Of a DNA stretch of 64,000 nt, positions 20,807 to 34,900 are shown piece after piece (positions within the stretch are counted from its first letter, which is position 1; every line of letters begins with the position of its first letter). This stretch comes from Cristatella mucedo (taxonomy: Eukaryota > Bryozoa > Phylactolaemata > Cristatellidae): assembly GCA_009760855.2 (NCBI GenBank), contig WPIO01000011.1, positions 2,944,001-3,008,000 on the forward strand, given 5' to 3'. A program made the translations under genes and the position numbers. The notes beneath the pieces were generated by a model. It did not search any database. It saw only the letters and a list, made by a program, of their open reading frames with translations, and was not told where the DNA came from.

Positions 20807-22650
20807 GTAAGCCCTCACCTTCATTATCAAACTGGTATTTACAGTTAAAATTTTAAAAATGATATTTTTACTCAGAAATGTCGAAATAGTTTATCTTCTC
20901 TGATATGAAATAATGCTTACTTAGCGCGCAAGTAGGCCGGCCGAACCTCAGGGGGCGGATCTTCGACCGCCGTCACGTCCGCGTTCCTATGCCGGCCCTG
21001 CAGGGCTGAGTTCATAGGTGGGCGGCCTGCTGGTTGCTGTAAAAACATTCTTTTGCCCGCGTCCGCTCAGCTTTTCTGCATTGTTAGCGATACCGCGTTC
21101 TCGTTCGCTATTAGTTCGTGCTGAGCTGCAACACACTTTACAGCGGTTTCCTTGGATTTTTTTCGAACGACCGACAATTGGCCGACACCGGCTCCGAACG
21201 GCTCGGCTTCCGGGCCGCGAGTCGAGTTTTTATTACAAGCTCGCCTCTACCAGGCAGCAAGCGCGAGCGCACGAGGCGCGAGCGTCCTGCTGCTCGACGA
21301 CGACACAGCGCTGCGGCGGCTCCGGCTGCTTCCGCCCGCGCCCACCGTGCGTCTCGTGCCGCCCTCTCGTGGCACAAATGTGGGCTCGCTAACGGAACTC
21401 GACTGCGTTGTTCGAGAGCGCCGGCCAGCACAAAGCCAATGCTCCGCGTGATGCGATTGGCTGCGTGCAGTCAGTCAGCGGCGTCGGCACGGTTTCGCAC
21501 GTGCACGCACGTGCACGCACGTGCCCGGCTTCAGTGCGGCTTATCGTGCGCGTCCACCTCTCAGATTCCAAGAACTGTTCGCCTTTGTGTTGCTGCAGCA
21601 GCAGCAGCTGCGGCACCACGTGCTCTAGCCGCTCGAGCACGTGGTGCCGCAGCTGCCCACGCTGCTCATTTTATCCGCATGCAATAAGTCGCCTCGAGAA
21701 AGTGGTCAGGAGGCGACGAGAGCTGAGATGTGCTCGTCCTCTCAGCTGTGCTCAGCTCCGCCTTGGCTTGTTATTAGTTCCTCATTCCTGCAGAAAGGTG
21801 CCCGCAAGTCTGCCCTATGCAGCGACTATTAGCTCGCCAGGAATTCGCAGCCGCTAGCCGCTTCCACCTTCGCCCTTCGTGTAAAGCTCTCCCTCCGCGA
21901 GAGGTTAAATAAAGCTAGGCCGAGGCTCGCGATATGGCTTCCGTGGACGTCACACCCTATGCTAGCTTGGTGCCGAGTCGTCCTGGGGGGGGGGGAACCG
22001 TCGTCTTCGAGTGCTTTTTCCTCATTCCATAGCTTTCACAGCTTCCGCCATGCCTCTTCGTTCGGGCGTTTTCTTTGTTCTTGTTGATTAAAACTCTCCT
22101 GGCTCGCGGCGTCGTCGTCGGGTCGTCCTCATAGGCTGGCAGTCCTCAGTGTGCAATCTGTTCACTCCCGAGCCTAAATCTCGTGCAATGGCCGTAGCTG
22201 ACGGATTTCTGTGGGCCCTCGCATTTTCGTGTCTGTTTTTGTCTAGCCTTATGGCTGTGGTATAATAATATTAATAATGTCTATGTATAGCATCCTCAGA
22301 GCACATGACCTCTTTATAGGTATTTTACATATGCTGTAAAGGAAGCATAATCAAATGATTGAAATTCAATCGTACTTCCTTTGTAACAATTGTAAAGTGC
22401 CTAGAAAGATATTGAGTTCTCTGAGGGCGCTACATCAAATGTATTTTTATTATTATAAATGGTTAGTGAAAACATGCACAGTGCCAATAAGCATTTTATG
22501 GTTAGAGGTAACATGCACATTGTCATTGTTTGAGGTTTTGTCCAGATACTACCCCATCGCATAATTTTCGGGCCAGCATCGCTTGCACACGCACACACAC
22601 CTGTATGTATGTATGTATATATATATTTATATATATGTATATATGCACAC

Positions 22651-22686
<36 letters not shown>

Positions 22687-22692
22687 GTGTAT

Positions 22693-22728
<36 letters not shown>

Positions 22729-22884
22729 TTATATATATGTGTATATATTCCTTCCTTCTTGATGTGGCCTGATCAAGTTTGCACAACAATTCATTGTAGA
22801 TAAAATATACTGCAATATATTGGCTACAATGCATTATACTGATTTGGGTGACCATAGCAATATATTGTACGTGATTGCTTGACA

Positions 22885-22965
<81 letters not shown>

Positions 22966-25900
22966 TTGTACTGGATTACTTGACAATATCAATATATGTA
23001 GTATAACGCTGCAGCTATGCGGCATGTCCCTGAAAAAATAGGATGTTTTATGCCAATTGATAACCGACTCACACCTAGAGTTTGCCTTCCACCACTATGT
23101 TGTCAACGATGCAGATATCATCCACAGCAAAGATTTGGAAACGGCCATCGTCAAGATACAAACAAACAAGGAAAACACTCTGACAATTTATAAAAAAAAC
23201 GTGCTGTTGAACAATTGTTGCTGCCTGTATCCCCGAAAGTGGAAAACGCTGCAGATGATGCTCAATTGTCTTTTGCTGATCGAGCACTCAAGCGAAAATA
23301 TGTTGAAGGGAAGAAGGTATGCAGCAAGTACATCAGCATCCACTTCGTGCTTCCAACATCAAAGGAGGTGCAGAGAGTTTTCTCCATGGCAAAGCGAGTG
23401 TTTTGTACTTGCCGGCATAGTTTGCAACACAGAACGTTGGAGGCGCTGCTTTTTCTGAATAAAAACAAGTCACTGTGACGTTTGGCTCTGGTTGCATTGA
23501 TAGTGAATGAAATAGTCTCAAGAGACAGCAGCCAACGGTAACGAAGAGAACGAACAGGAATATGACGATTATTGCTGAAAGCACAAAGGAAAAACATTGC
23601 AGCATACGGTGTGCAATATATTGCATCGGTGGGATAGAATATTACAATATATTGTCTTTTTTGAATTGACTATTGCAATCTATTGTATTTTGGAATTAGA
23701 CATTGCAATATACTGTATTTTGGAATTAAATATTGCAATGTATTTATTGTTGAACATCAGAAAATATGATACAAGAACAATATTATTGTGCGCAGCCTTG
23801 GATCTGATCCCTCTTCAGTGTCTCCTGCTATATAAATCCGGCTGACGGGCTTAGCGAAATTTTTGTCGAAGTCAGTCCACTCCCAGCGTGTTCTTCGCTT
23901 GGTTATCCGTGAAGCTAGCTCGGCCATTGCATGTAGTGCTTGACTGTGATTGACTCCATCCATCGCGGATGGCACTTCAATTTTTGTTGTTGAATTTGTA
24001 GACCTGCCCGTCACTGTCGGCAAGGATTATCAGCATTATCCTTCGTCGCCAGTCAAAAGGAGCACCTATGCTGCTGCTGCTGCTGCTGCCAGCAGCAGCA
24101 GTCAGCCTGACGCGAAGAGTGACATTGACTCGGAAGAGTCGGGAGAAAGAAAGCGGTGGTGAGCACTGAGCACTGCTGCGCACTGAGCACTGTGTGCAGG
24201 CTTCGGCAGGCACGCTTTCATTTCCCAGCCGGGCCAGCACGACGCCCGACGGTTCGGGATTTCATTTGCTCCGAAATCGTGATTCACACTGCCCTGTGCA
24301 GAGGAGGAAGGCCATGCCTGTGTCTTGCGTCCATTCGGTCTGGCTCTTGGTTCTTGGACGCGGCCGAGACGACGATTCTCGTTCAAAAGTTCGCTCGCGG
24401 GAATCGCTCGAATTCAAGCAGCTCCGGCTTTTTCCTTTTTTTTTCCTTCATGCTTAAATGGAGCTCAGATTTCCTTCTGAGCAATGAAGAAGTCTTGTGT
24501 GTTTCTTGCTTGTTTGTTTCTCAAGAAATACTTCAACACCGGCCCCCCCCACGTCCTCCAGCTACTGTATCCCTCTCGCGTGTCATTCGGAGGGGAAGGC
24601 TGCTGCTGCTGTCAATGCCAGCAGGGCAAGGTTCTGTGAGTCGTCGTTTGACCTCATTCTATGAAGTGCGGCTGCTGTACAGGTCACAGTCCTGACTTGG
24701 ACAACCCGTAACAAGTTACTGGACCAAAGCAGGGCCGGGTAGCTTTCAGCAAAAACTGTGAAAAGCCAGAAAGTAGTTCTGCGTACTGCAGGTCGTCACG
24801 TGCTCGCGTTCCTACTAGGCAGAGCTGTGCCGAGCTGGTTTGGCCCAGTGGTTAAGGTGCTCGCCCCCCCCCCCCCCCCGATCAAGGTCTGGCCATGGTC
24901 GTGGGCTCGAGCCCCGTGGCATATGTGAAGCGCCTGAATTGAGATTGAGTTCTCTTAGGGTGCTATACAAATGAATTTATTTATTTAAAAAAATTTTTCT
25001 TGTGAGATATATGTTCTTATTTTTGGTGTTTAAACGTAATGGATTTAGATATCGAAGCTGGCCCAGCAGCAGGACTCAGCCACCCGTACCGGTGAAGCAG
25101 CACCAAACCGTGATGCTGACGTCACAATGTGGCTCCAAACGACGTCACAATCGTGGAGTCGTCGAGTCATGTCGTCTCTTCATTTGCGGTTCTATCGTGG
25201 TCGTCGAGTCATGTCGTCTCTTCATTTGCGGTTCAAAGCGCCTGTTTTTTTTTTCTCTACAGCAAAACTAACAGCAGTCGCCGGCCACTTTTCAGCGACT
25301 GCACTCAGTCGTCTCTGCTCGGTGCGACTTAGCCCAGTTTCCTGCCTACAGTAGTGGCACATTCCCTCTCGTCAGCTAACTGGTCGGCCTCCGATTGTGG
25401 CTCTCTTCATGTTAGTAGCAATAGTTTGTTTCCTGTGCAATGTTTCCAAGGATGTGATGCCGTTTGGCCGTTTTCAGTTTGAGTTGCTTTTGTTTGACAC
25501 AAACGAACGAGATAACCATCGAACCTTCTCAACTCTATCTCGTGCTAGACCATTCCTTTCAGAGCTTATAAATCCGACCTTTGGACTGAATGAACGTCTG
25601 GCCTGTTCAGAATATTTAACTTTTAGCTCTTTGAATGATCTGTAATGCTTACGGCCGGCAGCGGCAGGTTCAAGATAGTCGCAACAGTTATGGCGAATTT
25701 GTCTGCAGTTCAGTTCTGTTTGTTTGTTTTTGCATGGCATGCACTCACTAGCTTTCGTGCTGAACCCTCAATTCTTCATTACCCTGAACTGGCCGAAACC
25801 TCTCTTTTTAATGGAATTTCATATTTTTTATTGGAATGTTGTTTGGTACTTGTTCTGTAATTTTTCTAGTTTAGAGATTATCATTTATTGATTCGGTAAA

Positions 25901-28900
25901 TGATTGGTTAGTGACATTCACTCATTAATAGTGGGCACCTAGGTCTGGCTTGTAGTAGGCTACAGTATAATCACGGGCTGTGTAATACAACGAGTTTTGG
26001 GTAGTTTTTACCTGTCAATTTTTTTTCTTTTTATAGAATCTGTTGGCGACCAAATATCTGGTTAGCAGTCTAGTTACTTACTGAATGGATCCTACAGCAT
26101 AAACAGCTGTATATACACGATAACCATTGTGTAGTAATAATAATAATAATAATGATAATGCACTTGATAAAGCGCCCTCAGAGAACTCAATCTCTCTTTC
26201 TAGGCGCTTTACATTTGCTGCAAAGGGAAGTGCAATTAAATGGTGATTAATATCATGCTTGATAAACAAACAACATGAATAACATGGTTAGAGGATACTT
26301 TGCCTCCTCTTCCCCCGTCGACAATGTTTGGGCCGTCTTACATGTTCTTACATGTTCCTGTTTGCACCTGCAACATGGTGCTTGCCCACCACCACATTCA
26401 CCACATTCCTTGCCACTAGCTGCTGACCCGATTGAATTGTGCCGTGAATTACTGCCTCCCACAAGTAGGATTGTGATTGATGGACTGGACGGATAGATAG
26501 ATATATATTTGCAACAATCATGTTTTGATAAATAATGATAGTAATTAGTCATTTGTCTAGTGTCTAAGAGAACCCAGTCTCTATTCAGACACTTTTCAAC
26601 TGGCTGAAAGAGAAGCCAATAGCCAATAGGTTAATGACATCCAAAGTATCATCTGCTGAGGCCAGTACGCAAAAGCACCGAAGTATCATCATGCTTGATG
26701 CATGCAAAATCAAGCGTGAGTATCATGCTTAGACCAGCATGCACAAGAAGACACTCAGCGCTACTAGTCAACTGGCCCATAATAACGGTTACACATGTTC
26801 TCTCACTGGGAAGCTTCCACCTGCTCCACCCTGTTGCCTGTTGCTCTTCTTCCTCCTCCTCCTCTTTCTTTCTCTTTCTCTTTCTCTTACTCTTACTCTT
26901 TCTTTCTACTCTTTCCTCCTCTCGCTGCTGACTCTTTCTCCACCTAGCGCCAGCCACTGGCAACCCACTGGGCTCTCGTGTCATTAGCCGTTCGGGAGCT
27001 TTTTCTTGCAAACCCTTGGACTGAACCTTGACCTTTTTACTTAACACTCTTTTGCTTATGAACTTTAGCCATAAGCCTAGCCGTTTGTGTTATGTAATAA
27101 GGTTCCATTGAAGTATTATGTTTGAGCAAGTGTGGCGGGAGGGGACAGATGAGCGACAAAACCTTGAAGTCGATTCGTTGCTTGACTGGTAGCCAGTGCA
27201 GGTCGGCAAAAAGTGGTGTGATGTGGCAATTGCGACCTCCACGACAGACATACCTAGCTGCAGAGTTATGCACAAGCTGTAAGCGCCTGATTGCACATGC
27301 CGGTAGGCCAGCAAGCAGTGAGTTACAGTAGTCAAGACGGGATGTCACAAATGTATGGACCAACTTAGATGTCATATCATTATCATGTCATCCTTATCAT
27401 CATCATGTCATCCTTATCTAAACAAGCCCGAATTTGAGCAATGTTATGTAGCTGAAAGTAGGCAGACTGGATTGTGGAGCTGATATGGTCGTCTAACGAG
27501 AGGTTGCTTTGGAATATGACACCTATATTTCAAGCTGATTCAACAGGAGATATGCTGGCAGAGCCAATTTTGAGTGTCAGCCTTTCCAATTTTTGAATCA
27601 CACTGGGTTTGCCCATAACTAGTAAGTTAGTTTTATAACCGTTTAGTTTTAGAAAATTTGCTGCCATCCATGTGCGGATGTTATCAATACATGCAGCAAA
27701 TGAGTTGAGAGAATTCGAGGTGCTCGAAGGCTGGGAGGGACCAAACCAAAGGTACACCTGAGTGTCATCCACATAGAAGTGAAAGCTTAGATTGTGCTTG
27801 GCAATCACATCGGCAAGAGGGAGAGTATAAACCATGAAAAGAACCGGACCTAGCACGGAGCCCTGAGGTACTCCATATTTCAGAGGTTCTTCGGATGATC
27901 TTTGTCCATACACATCAATACTCTAGAGTCTCCCACTGAGATAGGACCTGCACTATTGCAGAGCAGTGCCAGTGATGCCCAGGCGAGATGAGAGGCGCTC
28001 ATGAAGGGCTTGGTGATCGTTTGTATCAAAAGCTTCCGAAAGATCAAGCAAAGCATGCAGAGACACTACCTATGTCTGCATTCCTAAGTAGGTCGTTGTA
28101 CACCCTAAGCAATGCTGATTCTGTGGAGTGATTAGCTCTAAAGCCAGACTGGAATTACTAGCAAGGTTTGAAGTTTCAATATATGAGTTCAGCTGGTCCG
28201 CCATGACCCATTCCAGTGTCTTTGATAGGAAGAATGGTAGAAGGGAGACGGGGCGGTAGTTGCTCAAGTTCTCTTGGTCTAGTGCTGCTTTGTTGAGTAG
28301 CAGTCAGGAAACGTAGTGAAGTGGTTTCTTGCTCTAACTGCACTACCGATTTCCTGCATATTCTCAAACCATGTCTGGCCTGTTTATGTGCATGCGCAAA
28401 TCAAGAAGTCTCAAACCTTGAACATTCCCCAAACAAGTGCCCGACAGTTGTTCGGATGCATTTTTGTAGAGAGGTACAGGTCTGGAACATTCAGAAACTT
28501 TTACTTCACCCGTCTTCTGATTGTGCTGCCAAAACCCCCTTTGAAAACCGAAACTGTTTCCGAACCAATGTAAAACCACCAAACAAGTAGGTCGTGCATT
28601 TTTTCCTCACCTAGTATTCCAGCCGAGGTGGCAGCATGCACAATCTGGTTTATTACTTCCCCATATTAATCTTACCGTGTGGGATTTTTGGCCATGATTT
28701 TGTAAAACTCAGCAGTTAAAGATTTCTGTCAATTCTAATGATGTGTAGATTTTTCGGGCCACCACTGTATGTATATACAGATTTATATATTATGTGTAAT
28801 CCGTTTGTATAGCGCCCTATGATAACTTAATCTGTTCAGGCGCTTTATATATGCCGTGGTGCTTGAGCCCATGACCTGTCGTTAAATACGTTGGCCTTGA

Positions 28901-31900
28901 TCGAGGCGAGCACTTAACCAGTGTGGCATCTGGTCTGAATCCCGTCGCAAACCTTTAGGATGCTACAGATATCGAAAACTCTTTGCATCATCTCAAGAGA
29001 TATCCTTTTTTGAGGCTCAATGTCATTGCTGTAGAGAAATTACACCAAAATTATGCATAATAACACACTAACCATTATAAAGAAAGTCCCGGTCAGCCAC
29101 TTCTTATTAGCCTGCAATGTAATAATTCCCTGCTAAGGTTTAGCATATTCATCAATCACCATTGTGCTGTGTACATTTGCGAAGTGTTGCATCCTTAAAG
29201 TAGGGCAGATGAAATAATGTTTTTTGTGTGACCGTGGTCGAGTTCGTATCTCAAAATTTTCGCAAGGAGATCCGTAATAATTTGGGAGGGGAGCTGATTT
29301 TATTATTATATTGTAACTCGACCAGCATGCTGATAACTCTCAGAAACGAATAACCCCAGCATCTTGGAACGACATTTTGCATTTAAAAACGGCCAAAATG
29401 TGTGTTTATATTTTCAGCCTGGTTATCTCACCTGCAATCCCTACGGCTCAAGCTTTATCTTCTGTTAGTTACTTGTGCGTGAGAGAAGAGTTATTTTTTC
29501 ACTTCCCCTCATCCCTCACCTCGTGGGTGGAAGTGCTCATATGCTGCTCTCTTGCCATGTGACGGAAGAAGGAAGTAAAAAAACGAAATCAAAGGTCGAA
29601 TCATTGCCTATTACAATATGGGTGTAAGCAGCATGAAGGTGGGACGGACGATTTGCATTAGCAAGTGGACTGTGCAGCTGCTTCCCGAACAAGTTTTCAG
29701 GGTTCAGTAGCAAGGACGACTTAGCTCTGGCTCTGGCCGGATATACATGGGTGGCAGAAAGGGATGGCTATACCTACTGAAGCTGAGTGAAAGGAAAACC
29801 CCTGGGTCTAAGGAAAACCCCATTTTGAGCTATCGTTCAAAGTCCTTCAAAAAAGAAAGGCCACTGGTAAAACAGTATGTCACAATTCAGTTTGTAGTAG
29901 GATTTCGGAGCATGGTATATATGGAAATGTCACCGAATGCTAGCCAATAATTAGCAAGGGACAGTGGAACAGCATCTTCAATGAGCCACGTGGCCACGAG
30001 TCCACGTGGCGCCCTTTACAGCTGCCTACTGGAAGAAGAGTGCTCTATGTATTGACTAAAGTAAATTCATGCTCCACGGAGATGGCAAATTGAGGGCCTT
30101 CGTCTGGCATAGATAAGATGAATAGTACTCCTCCCTCGACTGTTTATGTAATGTAATGCATCTCCGTCTGTAACTCCACAAAGTCATAAAGACCATGTGG
30201 GTGTTACGCAGGAGAGAGTTGTAAAGCTCACTCACAGCCTAAGCGGCTTTCGGTACGCATTCGGTAGCCAACAGACTTTGTCTCACGCAACAAAGAGAAA
30301 GTGGGAAGCATAGCAGAGTCAGTAGAGAATTTGAGGTAGTGAGTAGCATAGAAGTAGCAGCTCAGGACCGCTGAAAAGGATGTGCCATAGTCGGCAGTTG
30401 GAGAGTAGTTGTCGTTGCGTAAGAATTGTGGAAGCAAGTTCCAGTGCTTGTTTGGTCTTGTTTTCGGCTTCTGGCGATGACTTCGGTTCCCAAATTAACG
30501 GGTTATACATAGGAGCGGGTTCATAGAAATGTTCTTGTTCATGAAATGTTCGTTCAAAATGTCGGGTTGCCCTCACTGCCAGCACTCCTGCGATGGAGCA
30601 ATAACTTCGGTAAATGCATCTAGTCTCCAAGTGTATTGTGAGGGCAACAATGCAATTCTTTGCTCACTCGGGTGTCCCAGTCTTTAGTCGGCCAAGCCAA
30701 TCTCCTAATCTCAAACCTATTGAGTATTGGCAGGTCAGGTTTATAGCACTTAATTAGAGCCGAAAACTGTATCTTATTGTTTCCCCGGGCAACATTATGG
30801 TCGTGTGGGCCTTTATTACTCCAGATACTTAAAGCTGACCAAGTCATTGCCGGGTGAACACATTAAGCTATAGAGAGCTGAGGCAGTCCGACCTGCACTG
30901 GCTACCAGTCAAGCAACGGATCGACTTCAAGGTTTTGTCGCTCACTAGTAGGTCACTTCATTCTTTGGCTCCAGCCTATCTCTCAGATCTACTCCCCCAC
31001 CAGGTCAAGCATCGTACCACCCGCTTTTCGGAATCTAAGTTTACCAATACCTCGTACAAACCTTAAATCTTTTGGAGACCGTGCATATAGTTCATATGCT
31101 CCCAAAGCCTGGAACTCACTCCCAACTTGTGTCACAACATCCCCTGACTTGACCACATTTAAAAAGAACTTTAAAACACACCTATTTAGGACAGCATTTA
31201 GTGGGTCCCTGTGATTCGTCCTTCATGTGCTTATGCGTGCTGACACTGTGAATGCTGTCACTAACCACACTTGCTTGCTGACCCTGTGCATGTCACTTCT
31301 AACGATGTTATTTATGTTGTTTATCAAGCATGATATCATTCACCACTCAATCGCGTTTCCCTTTGCCGCAAATGTAAAGTGCCTAGAAAGAGATTAAGTT
31401 CTCTGAGGGTGCTTTATCAAGTGGATTATTATTGTTATTAATTGATGTCTGAATGCACCTGTACATGCCTGACCTAGGTTTTCGTATTAGAAAATAATTG
31501 AACACCTCACGACGTGTTTGGAGTGCTATGTGACAGATTATTAAATTGATCTGCTAAGATGATTGTGGCTTGCTGGTGGTATCCATCGGCCCTAGTAAAT
31601 GCTTTTTCGTTAGAGTGGATGTGTATGTATATTAAAGTTATATATGTAATTAGCATATTTGTGCTACTGCTTGTGCGTTTAGCCTCAAGCAAAGTCGGCA
31701 GATTCCAGGGGACCATCTTTATGACCTTGTGTTTTCTGTTGTGGATTCTGGACTCTGGTTACCAGCGTATACAGCAAAATATATCCAACCGAAATCAGAA
31801 ATTTTTCTAGAGTCGGTTAAAACAAGCAGAGCTGAACTCGCTTTCAAATTTCATTTCGATACGTATAGTATTAGCCGAGTTATGGATTCTACAAAGCACA

Positions 31901-34900
31901 ACGAAGTGTGTAAAAGTTACAAAATGCACCCCAACAAGCCTCACACATGTTTCTCGACCTACCAAGGTTCGAAAGGCTGGGATGCAAGTCTCATATGATG
32001 CAGAGATAGGTAAATTTGTTATTCGTAGATACGTTGCTTCTGGTTTACATCCTGGTTAGACGTGGTTTGCATAGCCACAGTTTCTTATATGCAGAAGTTA
32101 TCAGAACTTCGATCCCATTTCTAATATGTTTGTCTTTCGAAAGGTACCCGAAAAAATCGATTGTCAAATTTGATGGACAAATTTCATAAGCATTTTCTTG
32201 ACACCCTCCCTTAAAGGTGAGCACCTTGACCCTGTGCCAAACCAGTACTGATTTTACGTAATTTTGTTTTTTTTTATTACCATCAGTACTGGATCGTGCA
32301 GGATCCACGAAAAGGAATTTTGCCGAGATCATCATCACAGAGCATCACGGAGCATCACAGAGATAGTTGTCCGAGTCGTGTATTAAAACGTGGGATCCGA
32401 TAGATGTCGCCTAATGCATTTACATGATCTGCAACACTATTTTTTTATACTGAGACCGAATATGCTTTGCATGGGAGCCACTAGACTCTAGTGGCTAGAG
32501 CCAAGGAACCCACGATGAGTCACATCGTCATAGTTTTGTTAGTGTACATGGCTTCACCACGGCGCTGCCCTGTAAACAGAAGTCACTGCTTATCACCAGC
32601 CTGCTCTGACTAATCGAAAGAAAGCCCTGCAGTCCGCCTAATTAAAGACGAGTGACAAATACATTCATAGACAAATTTGAAATAAATTGATAAAAAAGTA
32701 ATTTTTGAAGTACTGTTCTGCATCCATATGTCCAATATACAGAAGTCATTGCTGATTCTCTATCCTATGCTGTCCCATGGGGGGGGGGAGGAGAGCCCAC
32801 GAGAAATTATGCAAATGGCACAAGGTATTTTCATAGTTCAACATTATATTTCATCGGAAAAGACCAAAAGTTACCCAGTACTGCACTTTCCACACTAATT
32901 GGTAGGAGTTCTCCCGTGATTTTTCACGGATGTGAACTAGTATTATGTAATTGGAGTGGGGGAAGTTGGAGTTGCTTACGTTATGACTAGTCAGGTGGAA
33001 GTGTTTAATTGCATTGGTGTGATGCTACTAGCATCAGAAATTGTTGATAGCATCTGTCAATACTTTCTGCTTGCACTTCTCATTATTCATTCAGCAAATT
33101 ACCTGTAATTTGATTTTGCTGCCAGTTAATATGCCGGTTTATTATTCCTTTTCACAGTGATGGAATTTATTGGCAAGCATGTGTGAGTGACTTGTGCTTG
33201 TCTCGGCTGTGACTACATTGAGTGTGGCATAGGGATGCTTGTTAACTTTAAGAATTGTAGTCAATTCTGTTAACAGGAATTTTGGCATCCTCTTACTCTT
33301 CTCTGTAATTATTGTTAAACCAGTTGAATATATTCAAGTTCGAGACTCTGTGAAGATTAGGGTTGTACTATATAAACCCTCTTAAATTTGGATTTGCATC
33401 CCTATCATCCCAACATCTATCTCAGTATGATGGTGATGAGTTCTGGGGAAGTAGCAGTTGCAGATGCATATCCAAAATGTATGTCGGAATGTTGCTGAAG
33501 GTGCAGATCTAAACCTGAAGCCAGAGCAAAAAGGATTTCTTATGTGGGATGTCTTCTTGCACATCTTGATTAACCCTGCACAGTCCAGTGACCCCTAATG
33601 AAATATTTGCTTAATCTTTCCTTTGTGAGATTAGGCTGATTCATCATACACAAAATGGCTATACAGTGTTATCAGCTTTCAGTGAGCAAAAAATGTCTCG
33701 AGGTACATAGCAACACATGCTCCTGTATATTCAAATCTAGCATATTGTCCTTCATTCGGCCAGACCCGTGTGTAATGCCTGCTGTTTGTGTGGGTGCTCA
33801 CGTGTTGATTAATCCCACACTGTTGGCTGCATTGGTAAGTATCAATGCAGGGTAACCATGCCGATACCGGGTTTCGAGGTAGGGTAATATCATCTAGTCA
33901 AGTGGGAATGGAAATAATCACTGCTACAGTGTTTCCCCGAAAATAAGACAGGGTCTTATTAATTTTACCCCAGAAAATCGCATTAATGCTAATTTTCAGG
34001 GGATCTCTTACTCTTCTCTTGTACAAAAATCTGTTTTATTTATGTACAAAAATCTGTTTTTATTTAAATTGAGTCACGTCGTCTTCTGGAACAGCATAAA
34101 TCTCCAAAACCACAATTCCTTCCGTTAATTTTTTATGACACAATTTCCTGTGAACCATTGGCCCCAATCTCTAATGTCTAGCAATAGAACTATCCTTAAA
34201 TGAGCACTTCTTGTCCATGTAGCCTGCTTGTAGTGCATTGGCCACACAGCTGTTAAGTGATTTTATCCATTAATTCTTCACCCAAGTAACGACTCTTGCA
34301 GGCCAGACTTCGCAAAGTTTCCATGCTGATTTCTACATTCTATTTTCATTGAAGTCATTGATTTCCATGCACAAATGGTCCTTAAAGGGTTTGTTTATTG
34401 CAACATCGTGAGTCTGAAGCTACGCGTCATTCCAGCAGGAATCATTATTTGGTCATCTCATCTCTCTGCAAGGAGGTTTTTCATGTCATTAGCTCGGTCA
34501 GTGCTGGCTAAATCACAGACTAGCAGACCTCTTTGGCCACATCGCAGAAAAAAATGACAGCATTAAATCGACCCACTTCCTTATAGCTGACGGTGTGCAC
34601 CAGGCTTTTTTGGTTTCAAGAACATAACCGCCTGAAGCACGTTTAATCTTATCTTTCTTGTGCTTATTGGTGATAAGAGGCAGGGCTTTCTTTCCATCCC
34701 GACGAGCTGCCAAAATACCGGTAACACCTGAACTTTCGTATCCAGTGTAGAGAACATAGATTGACGAGGCACCCCCTCTGATCAATTGTCATTTGAGAAC
34801 CATGGTCCATGAACTTTGCAGTTTCATCTATCGCAATCATTTTGGAAAGTTTGGTATTTGGAAAAGTCGATACCATCAACAAAGGACTTGAATCCAAGTG

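Larger units (their letters stand above)
20900..21900. other. CpG-rich start of MNT-like intron 1
   Basis: GC-rich and CpG-rich, stop-poor in several frames. The overlapping frames of 80-190 codons here (21018-21857) have no recognised domain and are read as intronic. It includes the E-box triplet and the 21-bp inverted repeat. Confidence 0.6.

Noticed and set aside
21018-21857. Long frames including 189 codons at 21118-21687
   Set aside because: They fall in the CpG-rich start of MNT-like intron 1, carry no domain, and pass through the inverted repeat.
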